A stretch of DNA of 31,074 nucleotides from JBELHJ01 sp042091495 (GTDB taxonomy: Bacteria > Bacteroidota > Bacteroidia > Flavobacteriales > Flavobacteriaceae): assembly GCA_042091495.1 (NCBI GenBank), contig JBELHJ010000026.1, positions 1 to 31,074 of the forward strand, in the 5' to 3' direction. The translations under genes were made by a program, and so were the position numbers. Positions within the stretch are counted from its first letter, which is position 1. Every line of letters starts with the position of its first letter. Below the pieces are notes generated by a model. It was given only the letters and a program-made list of their open reading frames with translations. It searched no databases and was not told the DNA's origin. Below are positions 24,201 to 31,074 of this stretch, in pieces.

Positions 24201-24232
24201 TAAAATTAATCTAAAAAAGGTTAGAATTTCAA
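24201..24232 (-). promoter_or_regulatory. Candidate promoter of the RimB-RimK gene
   Basis: On the minus strand TTG (24232-24230), a 21-base spacer, then TAATTTTA (24208-24201), one mismatch from TAnnTTTG, about 28 bp before the ATG at 24173. This fits the Bacteroidota primary-sigma pattern, but chance matches are common in AT-rich DNA. Confidence 0.3.
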
Positions 24233-24313
24233 TTAAATTATTTCCATTTTTTTAATATCAACATATCATTTAAAAATTTTTTTATCAAAAAAGTATTGGC
24301 TAGTTCTATTAGT

Positions 24314-24784
24314 TTAATACCTTCTATATCTGTATTTATTTATCCCAAAAAATACGCCGCCCAACAACATGATTCCAAAAGTTGATATTCCCACCATTCC
24401 AAAAAATGGGGTATCCGGAATTCGAGTTAATACCTCGGCAGCAAATGCAGCATAAAGCCCAATCACAGACCAATACATGAAGGTAAAATGAAGGTATTTC
24501 CATTTGTTTATTGGTTTTTTAAACCAAACAGGAAGCATTCCCATTACAAGCATAACAATACTTAAAATAGTCATGTAGTGAAAAATCCCCCAACCATTAA
24601 ATAATCTGTAAATCATTAGGGCAGTTACTAAAAGTATACCCATACTAATAACATAAAAGTATCCTGCTTTAATATGGAGTTTTGTGCCTTTTTTAAGAGC
24701 TAAAACTAAGGTTCCTGTTATTAAAGCAAAACATGATGCAATGACATGAATAAATCCTATTTCATCTCCTATTAAATGGGACAT
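24314..24784 (-). CDS. DUF2306-like four- or five-helix membrane protein
   Basis: 156 residues. Hydrophobic helices at about 9-29 (FIHVIASCFALITGTLVLAL), 40-60 (YFYVISMGILLVTALMIY), 66-86, 98-118 and 128-148. LHIKAGYFYVISM and the conserved His in IHVIASC and KYLHFTFMYW fit the DUF2306 family of predicted membrane proteins, whose His pattern suggests haem or quinone contact but whose function is unknown. The start ATG at 24784 is followed closely by MSHLIGDEIGF. It lies 113 bp after the alpha/beta hydrolase gene in the same orientation, which may or may not be one transcript. Confidence 0.65.
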   Translation of the reverse strand: MSHLIGDEIGFIHVIASCFALITGTLVLALKKGTKLHIKAGYFYVISMGILLVTALMIYRLFNGWGIFHYMTILSIVMLVMGMLPVWFKKPINKWKYLHFTFMYWSVIGLYAAFAAEVLTRIPDTPFFGMVGISTFGIMLLGGVFFGINKYRYRRY

Positions 24785-24897
24785 AGTGGTAAATTTTGAT
24801 TCAAATCAAATATATTTTATTTCAAGGAATTTGAAATACCTTTTATGACCCAATCGTTAAATTTTAATGATGAGTTGTTTTTAATTTAACGATTCAT

Positions 24898-25848
24898 CTA
24901 ATCAGCTTCTAAAAATGCAACAACAGCTTCTATACTCTCAGAGGGGTTTTCTTCCATTGGAACGTGTCCGGTATTTTTTAATATGACTAAAGTATTATTT
25001 GCTATATCTTTTTGGAATAATTTAGCGTTCTCAATTGGAATGAGTAAGTCCTGATCTCCCCACAAAATAAGTGTTGGTTGCGATATATTTGAAATAAGAT
25101 GATAGGATGCAGGATTATTCTCTACAGATAAACGGTCTACGAATGCTTGACGGTTTCCATCTCTTAGGGTGAGTTCAAAATAGCGCATAGCTAAATCAGT
25201 AGTAACTTTACTTTTATCGGCATAAACATTTTCAACACTTTTCCTTGCTATGGCTTTAGGTGTAATAAATGTGAATATGTTTTTGATCACAGGGATTTTT
25301 GCAATTTGAAAAGCCAACGGAGTACTTTTTGATTCTTTTGGATAACCTGCAGCATCAATTAATATTAATTTTTTAATACTATCGGGATGTGTTATGGTAT
25401 ATTGCCATGCAATATGCCCACCCAATGAATTTCCACCAATTATACATTTTTCAATCCCTTTTTTATCGAGAAAGTGTTTTATAAATTTTACATAAGCTTC
25501 AATCGAGTAGTCTCTGTTTGGAAATGGGCCGGTAAGTCCATGACCTGGTAAGTCTATTCTAATAATTCTGTAGTTAACTTTTAATTTAGAAACCCAATCG
25601 TTAAACGTATGAAGACTAGAGCCTGTGCCATGAATTAAAACAATAGGTGTAGTTGCTTCGGTCACCCCTTCTTCCCGGTAATGAACATCCATACCATTAA
25701 CAGTAATGAATGCAGATGGTGCTTTTGCATATTTTGCTTTCAAATACTCTAAAGGAATATCCCTGTAACCGAATAATAGTATAATAATAATAGCAAAGAT
25801 TCCAATTATTAAAAGGGCTAGTACTACGATTTTATAAAGTAAACTCAT
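24898..25848 (-). CDS. Membrane-anchored alpha/beta hydrolase
   Basis: 316 residues. The N-terminal helix at about 5-27 (IVVLALLIIGIFAIIIILLF) is an uncleaved anchor or signal. The core carries an HGTGSSLHTF oxyanion loop (73-82), DLPGHGLTG, the nucleophile elbow G-G-N-S141-L-G-G, an acid in LILWGDQDLLIPI and the catalytic His in LKNTGHVPMEENP. All triad members are present, so it should be an active esterase-like enzyme; the substrate cannot be read from sequence. It begins 38 bp after the AsmA-like gene, indicating an operon and hinting at a role at the envelope. Confidence 0.82.
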   Translation of the reverse strand: MSLLYKIVVLALLIIGIFAIIIILLFGYRDIPLEYLKAKYAKAPSAFITVNGMDVHYREEGVTEATTPIVLIHGTGSSLHTFNDWVSKLKVNYRIIRIDLPGHGLTGPFPNRDYSIEAYVKFIKHFLDKKGIEKCIIGGNSLGGHIAWQYTITHPDSIKKLILIDAAGYPKESKSTPLAFQIAKIPVIKNIFTFITPKAIARKSVENVYADKSKVTTDLAMRYFELTLRDGNRQAFVDRLSVENNPASYHLISNISQPTLILWGDQDLLIPIENAKLFQKDIANNTLVILKNTGHVPMEENPSESIEAVVAFLEAD

Positions 25849-25886
25849 GATTTTTGAAAAATTAAAGCCTAATACTTAGCTTAAAT

Positions 25887-27440
25887 CTAGAGCACCGTTT
25901 TTTTAACGGATTCTACAAAGCATTTTATGATTTGATTGTACATAGACTTTTGTTGGTCTCTTAAAATGTAAACATCTACATCTTTAGCATGTTTATAATC
26001 TCTGTTATTTTTCAATATGAGGTTGGCAATTTTACTAATCAGTTTATTTTTACCCTTATTATCACCATATGTGAGTTTCAAATCTTGATACACCATATTA
26101 ACTCTGGCACTGGCATCGTAGACTGAGCCGTTTATTCTAAAATTTAGTTCTTTAATGGTACCATGCGTACTTACATTAAACATAGGTTTAGTAAGTATAT
26201 TTAAATCTGAGGTATGGAAATCTATTAATTTTCCTTTTAAAAGGTATTGGTCTAAAGTGTTTTTTGTTGCAAAACTGTAATCTACATTTATTCTAGATTT
26301 ACCAAGAAATAATGCTTTAAAATTAACTTTAGTTTTAAGCTTGTCTTTTTTGTAGTTGTAATTATTGATGTGTTGCCCTCTGATAGCAATATTTTTAAAA
26401 TTAACTTCACCATAATCTTGTTTGTTATTCTGAAGTTCTTTGTAGGTTAATTTTCCATTGTTAACATTGAAAGTGTCAATAGTTATGTAGAAGGGTAAAT
26501 CTCTGATGATTTTTGAATAGAGGTGTTTTTTAGTTTTGTCATCTTTAATGTTTTTATTTCTGTGAAGCGTAGTTGCAGAATTATTAACGGTTATTTTAGT
26601 AGCTTTAACATAAACAGTATCACTAACAAACGTCCAGCTGGTATTATTAAAATCCAAATCATCTATCGCTATTTCAGTATAATCCTTTTCGGTTTTTAAT
26701 GACTTATTAAAATCAATAAGATTTAACTTCGGTTTTACTTCAATATTTTTAATATTTAAAGATGCATCGGTGGCCATAAAACTGCTTATTCTTGTTTCGT
26801 ACAGTGGTCCAATTTGAGCATAGGTGGCTCCTATTTCTAAATTAAAATCACTGTATAGAAAGGGAAGGGGATTGTTAGTTTTGTTATTATTCAATTTAAC
26901 ATCATAAAGGGCGATATTTATGCCTTTAGAACTAAACCCCAATTCATCATTTTTAAAAGTTTCTACAACACCATTAACAATGGTAATATTTTTGACAATA
27001 GAGTTATCTAGGATATCTTTCCAAAAAAGGTTAATGGACTTAGAATTTTGTGCTACCTTTTTTTCTTGATCACCGGACTTAATTTTAAATAAAGGGTTTG
27101 TTATAATTATTTCATTAGCGATAATTCTTTTATTAAATACAAGGTTATAAACACTAAATCCTTTGATTTTAATTTGCTTTACAGAAGCATTTAAAACAGT
27201 GTTGGTTTGATTTTTCTGGTTTAACTGTTTGACTTCAGTTTCCTTAAACGTTATGGATTGATTAATTATTGAAAATGAAATACTGTTATTTTCAATATTA
27301 TAGGTTCTGTTTGGATTTTTATTTACCAGCCCAACTATAATTTGATTTACATAGTAATTAAAAAGTAGGGCTACAATTCCAATACAGACCAGCGTAAATA
27401 GAATAGTCTTTTTTCGTTTAAAAAAAATTATTTTGTTCAA
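25887..27440 (-). CDS. AsmA/DUF748-like envelope protein
   Basis: 517 residues. One N-terminal membrane helix (about 11-31, ILFTLVCIGIVALLFNYYV) preceded by basic residues anchors it in the inner membrane. The rest is long, repetitive and beta-rich, with strands of the type KQIKIKGFSVYNLVFNKRII, IVNGVVETFKNDELGF and FYITIDTFNVNNGKLTYKE. This is the look of AsmA/DUF748 proteins, which bridge inner and outer membranes and are linked to lipid transport. It is smaller than TamB-like members. First gene of a probable operon with the membrane-anchored hydrolase (38-bp gap). Confidence 0.65.
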   Translation of the reverse strand: MNKIIFFKRKKTILFTLVCIGIVALLFNYYVNQIIVGLVNKNPNRTYNIENNSISFSIINQSITFKETEVKQLNQKNQTNTVLNASVKQIKIKGFSVYNLVFNKRIIANEIIITNPLFKIKSGDQEKKVAQNSKSINLFWKDILDNSIVKNITIVNGVVETFKNDELGFSSKGINIALYDVKLNNNKTNNPLPFLYSDFNLEIGATYAQIGPLYETRISSFMATDASLNIKNIEVKPKLNLIDFNKSLKTEKDYTEIAIDDLDFNNTSWTFVSDTVYVKATKITVNNSATTLHRNKNIKDDKTKKHLYSKIIRDLPFYITIDTFNVNNGKLTYKELQNNKQDYGEVNFKNIAIRGQHINNYNYKKDKLKTKVNFKALFLGKSRINVDYSFATKNTLDQYLLKGKLIDFHTSDLNILTKPMFNVSTHGTIKELNFRINGSVYDASARVNMVYQDLKLTYGDNKGKNKLISKIANLILKNNRDYKHAKDVDVYILRDQQKSMYNQIIKCFVESVKKTVL

Positions 27441-27549
27441 ATGAAAATTATGATTGCAACTAAAGTTACCATTTTAGAATGGTTTTATAATTAAATACTT
27501 GAAAGGAAATAATTAATTAAAAATTTAAGTACATGTGATTTTAAAAATT

Positions 27550-27581
27550 AAACCCTTCCGTAACATGTTACAATAGGGTTT
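27550..27581 (-). terminator. Terminator/cruciform after the CheY-like gene
   Basis: Outer stem AAACCCT/AGGGTTT encloses a perfect inner palindrome GTAACATGTTAC (27560-27571), followed on the minus strand by AATTTTTAAAAT. It lies about 22 bp past the stop of the regulator gene at 27604. The nested stems are unusual but fit intrinsic termination. Confidence 0.65.
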
Positions 27582-27603
27582 AAAACAATTAAATTAAGAA
27601 ATT

Positions 27604-28017
27604 TTAGGCCAAGTTGGTTTGTGTTACATGATTCATTAAAATTGCCTTCATTTCACTAAGTTCAATAGGTTTGACATAGTAATTTTTTATGTTTTCATAT
27701 TGTTTAGCTCTTTCTATATCTTCCTCACTGTTGGAACTGGATAAAATGTAAATAGTAATTTTTTCATCTGTAGACAGTTTAGTAAATTCTTTCAAGAACT
27801 GCCACCCGTTCCATACCGGCATATTTAAATCCAAAAATATAATTTGAGGTAACTTTTCACTGTTGTAAAATTTTGTTTTTAAACCATCAAAGGCATCTTT
27901 ACCGTTTTCATAAACCAAAACTTCATTTATAAGATTTGGTATTTCCATGTATTTTTTGGTGATGAATAAGTGGACAGGATCATCTTCAACAATACAGGCT
28001 AGTTCAATTTTTTTCAT
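27604..28017 (-). CDS. CheY/Rcp1-like single-domain response regulator
   Basis: 137 residues, receiver domain only. E11-D12-D13, phosphoacceptor D63 in IIFLD63LNMPVWNGW, the Ser residues in ILSSSN and the Lys in YYVKPIEL are intact. NMPVWNGWQFL is typical of the Rcp1-like regulators paired with PAS/GAF or phytochrome-type kinases. The gene follows the large kinase by 30 bp and precedes a terminator, so the two form one operon and almost certainly one phosphotransfer pair. Confidence 0.9.
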   Translation of the reverse strand: MKKIELACIVEDDPVHLFITKKYMEIPNLINEVLVYENGKDAFDGLKTKFYNSEKLPQIIFLDLNMPVWNGWQFLKEFTKLSTDEKITIYILSSSNSEEDIERAKQYENIKNYYVKPIELSEMKAILMNHVTQTNLA

Positions 28018-28047
28018 TTTTTAATTTGATTTTTTGGTTTTATAAGT

Positions 28048-31000
28048 TTATGTGGGTAGTTCGATTTTAAATGTGGTGCCAATACCAACTTTACTTTCTG
28101 CTGTTATTTTACCATTCATACTATTAATTTGATTTTTAGTTATAAAAAGACCTACACCTCTTGAATCTTTGTTATTATGAAATGTTTTATACATTCCAAA
28201 AAGTTGGTCACCATGACGGTTTAAATCTATACCTTTACCATTATCTTCAAATAATAAGGTTATATTAGAATCGTCTTCAACCAAATTAATTTTTAAATAA
28301 CTTGACCTCTCATTGCTTCTATATTTAATGGCATTGGATATCATATTTAGTGCTATACTGTCCATATAGGCCGGTACTGCATTGATGACTAATTTTTTAT
28401 CAACTTTGTTGATTATTTTTAGATTCGCTTTATTTATCTGAAGACTAAGACTTTCTATATTTTTTTGTAGCACATCATAGATATTAATTTTAGAGGTTTG
28501 ATTAACACTTAAATTGACTTTTATGATTTCATTTAAATCACTAACTGTTTGATTTAAGTTATTAACTCCTCTGTCCAGGTATTTAATCAATTCATTTTGT
28601 TTAATATCAGGAAATTCTAGATTAATTAATTTTAAAATTTCGGATATACCTGAACTGTGTGACCGTAGATTATGAGATACAATTTGTGCAAAATTTCTAA
28701 GCCTGTCATTTTGCTCTTTAGTAACATCTAATAGCGACCTAATTTCTTTTTCAACCTTTTTTAAATCTGAAATATCTGCTGCCACTCCAAGGTAACCTAA
28801 TATTTCATCCTGAATTTGTATTGGGTTTATAGACAGCAAAACAGGAATTGTAGTTCCATCTTTTCTCACATGTGTCCATTCTTTAGTGCTTAGTTTCCCT
28901 ATGTTGGGCTCATAGGTAAAAACATCCATACCTTTAATCTCTTTTTTGTATTTTTTAGATAAGGCTTCACTTTCAGACTCTAATTCTTCTCTAAGATGAA
29001 AAATAGTAGGATTATGTTTACCAATCATTTCATCTGGTTTATAACCAAGTCGTTCTTCAGCTCCAGAGTTAAATAAGTTTATTTTTCCGGTGGTATCTGT
29101 AGCTACAATTGTAAAGTTTTTACTTGCATCTAATATGGCTTGTAACCTGGATAATGCTTCTTGTAACAATCTGTCTGCTTCTTTTCTTTTTGTAATATTT
29201 TGAATAAAGCCGTGCCATAATATACTACCATCTTTATGGAGTTCAGGCGTAGCACTTCCTTCTACCCAAATCATTTCTCCTGATGGTAGATTAACACGAT
29301 AATTGTCTTGCCATTGATCAAGGTTTTTTGCAGAATTTTGAATGGATAAAGTTACCCTTTCAATATCATCTGGGTGAATAACTTGAAATGCTACAGAAGC
29401 ATTTTGTTTTACTTGATCTGGAGTTAAGCCATAAATATTTTTGATGCCATTACTTACATAGGGAAAACATGAAGAGCCATCAGGTAAAAGTTTATATTGG
29501 TAAATCATACCAGGAATATTATTACCAACATGCTCAAACCTATTAATTAATTCTTTGTTTGTCTCTTCTGAAAATGAGCGTTGCATCTCGGCACTTACTC
29601 TGTCGCTGTAAGTATAAAAGAGTTTTTCAATAGTTTTACCATTTTCAATTTCTTTACTGTGTAAACCAGCCATTAAACCAACAGCTTCATTTTCTTTTGA
29701 AAAAAGTGGAAAACCATAATAACCTTCTATACCCATTTCTTTGAGAAGGTGGTCCAATGGAAATTTTTCTTGAATATTATTGGGGTAAATACATGCTTCT
29801 TTTCCAACTACATTTTCACATGGGGTAAATTCAAGATCGTAAGTAAAACTCTCCATTTTTTTACCCTTAGCGTAGCCTCCCAATACAGTAACGGTTTTTC
29901 TATCGGGGTTAATTTTACCAACAAAAACAAAATCAAGACCGCTTAAATGCGCGGCATCTTTTGATACAGAATCAAAAAAAGATTTCCCTTTAAGATGTGC
30001 AAATTTGGTAGATAATTTAGATAGTAAATTTGAAGATTTTTTTTGTTCAGTAATATCTTGATGCGTACCATACATTATTAAAGGTTTTCCCTCTTTCGTC
30101 CACTCAAACACTTTTCCTCTATCATAAACCCAAACCCAGTGACCATCTTTATGTTTCATTCGGGTTTCAAATTCATAAAAAGTTGTTTTTTTCTCAAAAC
30201 AATCATTTAGTCTTCGAGAAGATTCTTCAAGATCTTCTGGGTGTGCCAATTTTAACCAAGTATCAATATTAATTGGTTTAAGTTCTTCTAAGGTATATCC
30301 TACTATTTGTGCCCAAGTTTCATTAAAAATGGTCTCACCAGTTTGAACATTCCATTCCCAGATTCCAACGTTAGTACCCTCTAAAATAGATTTAAATCTA
30401 ACCTCGTCATGTTTTATATCTGTAAGATCCTGATAACTTCCAACAAGTTTTTGATATATTTTTTTTCCTGTTATTCTTATCCATTTTATACTGTTTTTAG
30501 CATCAGTAATTTTACAAACCAAGTTAAAAGGTATATCATTATTGATGCAATTAGCTATTGATTTTGAAATCGTACTTCGGTACTCTGGAAAATAGAAATC
30601 TGGTAAATCAATTTTATTGATATCAAAACTAGTTGGAACACCAAAAATCTCGTAGGCTTTGTCCGACCAACTTATATGCTCAGCTTTGATGTCCATTTCC
30701 CAGGAACCCAATTCATTTACCTCATTAGCGCTAAGCAGTAGTTGGTTTTTTCTCTCAAGTTCACGGTTAAGAACATCTAATTGTATACTTTGTTTTCTAA
30801 GTTCAAAAAGTTTTACGGTCTGCTGCGCTAATTGTTTTAATTGTTCTAATTGTTTATGGTTAATGGTTTTCGGAACGTCGTCTATAGCACATAGTGTTCC
30901 TAAGGGATAACCATTAGAACTTAGAAGAGGAATACCAACATAAAAAATAACATGTGGATCGCCTGTAGTTAAAGGGTTGTTATAAAATCTTTCATCCTCA

Positions 31001-31074
31001 AGTGCATTCTCTACAATAAAAGGGTCATTTGGGGATTTTATGGCATGAGCACAAAATGCAAAGTCCTTAGGTGT
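28048..31074 (-). CDS. Large soluble GAF/PAS sensor histidine kinase (5' end outside window)
   Basis: At least 1008 residues; the frame is open to the window edge, so the true start is beyond 31074. The TTG at 30711 is not a start. Upstream of it a GAF domain is plain: FCAHAIKSPNDPFIVENAL, VGIPLLSSNGYPLGTLCAID, then HKQLEQLKQLAQQTVKLFEL and a coiled stretch. In order after that: PAS (about 30715-30420), PAS (about 30410-30040), a second GAF (about 30000-29560), PAS (about 29545-29190) and PAS (about 29160-28755). A HisKA-like helix FAQIVSH-NLRSHSSGISE follows, with the phosphoacceptor His codon at 28674-28672. HATPase_c has NAIKYRS, FEDNGKGIDL, LFGMYKTFHNN and RGVGLFITKNQ. No membrane helix is seen. 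The SHNLRS-type His box is common in Bacteroidota kinases paired with Rcp1-like regulators; that partner lies 30 bp downstream. Confidence 0.9.
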   Translation of the reverse strand, partial: TPKDFAFCAHAIKSPNDPFIVENALEDERFYNNPLTTGDPHVIFYVGIPLLSSNGYPLGTLCAIDDVPKTINHKQLEQLKQLAQQTVKLFELRKQSIQLDVLNRELERKNQLLLSANEVNELGSWEMDIKAEHISWSDKAYEIFGVPTSFDINKIDLPDFYFPEYRSTISKSIANCINNDIPFNLVCKITDAKNSIKWIRITGKKIYQKLVGSYQDLTDIKHDEVRFKSILEGTNVGIWEWNVQTGETIFNETWAQIVGYTLEELKPINIDTWLKLAHPEDLEESSRRLNDCFEKKTTFYEFETRMKHKDGHWVWVYDRGKVFEWTKEGKPLIMYGTHQDITEQKKSSNLLSKLSTKFAHLKGKSFFDSVSKDAAHLSGLDFVFVGKINPDRKTVTVLGGYAKGKKMESFTYDLEFTPCENVVGKEACIYPNNIQEKFPLDHLLKEMGIEGYYGFPLFSKENEAVGLMAGLHSKEIENGKTIEKLFYTYSDRVSAEMQRSFSEETNKELINRFEHVGNNIPGMIYQYKLLPDGSSCFPYVSNGIKNIYGLTPDQVKQNASVAFQVIHPDDIERVTLSIQNSAKNLDQWQDNYRVNLPSGEMIWVEGSATPELHKDGSILWHGFIQNITKRKEADRLLQEALSRLQAILDASKNFTIVATDTTGKINLFNSGAEERLGYKPDEMIGKHNPTIFHLREELESESEALSKKYKKEIKGMDVFTYEPNIGKLSTKEWTHVRKDGTTIPVLLSINPIQIQDEILGYLGVAADISDLKKVEKEIRSLLDVTKEQNDRLRNFAQIVSHNLRSHSSGISEILKLINLEFPDIKQNELIKYLDRGVNNLNQTVSDLNEIIKVNLSVNQTSKINIYDVLQKNIESLSLQINKANLKIINKVDKKLVINAVPAYMDSIALNMISNAIKYRSNERSSYLKINLVEDDSNITLLFEDNGKGIDLNRHGDQLFGMYKTFHNNKDSRGVGLFITKNQINSMNGKITAESKVGIGTTFKIELPT

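Noticed and set aside
30709..30711. TTG start for the large kinase
   Set aside because: The frame is open for 121 codons upstream and encodes a recognisable GAF domain, so the codon is internal.

Overview
This AT-rich 31-kb window comes from a draft assembly of a Bacteroidota genome, most likely a marine Flavobacteriaceae. The evidence is a type IX secretion (T9SS) C-terminal sorting domain on a beta-helix protein, a TonB-dependent receptor with a CarboxypepD_reg-like N-terminal domain, many signal-peptide and lipoprotein genes, start sites without visible Shine-Dalgarno sequences, and PAS-rich soluble histidine kinases. I saw no rRNA, tRNA, CRISPR array, intact insertion sequence or phage module.

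Layout. (1) 1-1614: 3'-truncated gene for a secreted YadA-head-like beta-roll protein, interrupted by a 100-N gap whose two flanks are the same 55 bp; collapsing the overlap restores one open frame. (2) 1711-3587: a secreted NTF2-like plus CBM48-like protein and a PqqB-like metallo-beta-lactamase-fold protein. (3) 3641-4081: a small PH-domain membrane protein. (4) 4078-6342: a tightly overlapping operon of PQQ-type sugar dehydrogenase, c-type cytochrome and secreted alpha/beta hydrolase. (5) 6343-6660: an intergenic region with a strong hairpin and a cluster of ATAGTAT/ATACTAT palindromes. (6) 6661-8783: a T9SS-secreted parallel beta-helix protein convergent with, and overlapping by 4 bp, an SGNH/GDSL esterase lipoprotein. 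(7) 8856-9725: an unassigned multi-pass membrane protein. (8) 9854-14642: a probable metal-handling locus, with HMA+MauE-like and PepSY membrane proteins on the plus strand converging on a minus-strand operon of small His/Cys-rich exported protein, TonB receptor and His/Asp-rich lipoprotein. (9) 14800-17976: an exported GH2 beta-galactosidase. (10) 18253-19310: two 5'-truncated genes, an amidohydrolase (-) and an NAD-dependent epimerase (+), joined back to back at about 18990, which marks a rearrangement or an assembly chimera. (11) 19373-22643: a lipoprotein, then a histidine kinase/response regulator pair. (12) 22803-24173: a RimB-like/RimK fusion. (13) 24314-27440: a DUF2306-like membrane protein, a membrane-anchored alpha/beta hydrolase and an AsmA-like protein. 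(14) 27604-31074: a CheY-like regulator and a very large GAF/PAS histidine kinase whose 5' end lies outside the window.

How the genes fit together. Three themes stand out. The first is periplasmic carbohydrate oxidation and hydrolysis (sugar dehydrogenase/cytochrome/hydrolase, GH2, beta-helix protein, esterase). The second is outer-membrane metal uptake. The third is two-component signalling through soluble multi-PAS kinases with single-domain regulators. The most unusual items are the head-truncated junction at about 18990 and the PQQ-dehydrogenase operon lying two genes from a PqqB-like protein with a substituted metal motif.
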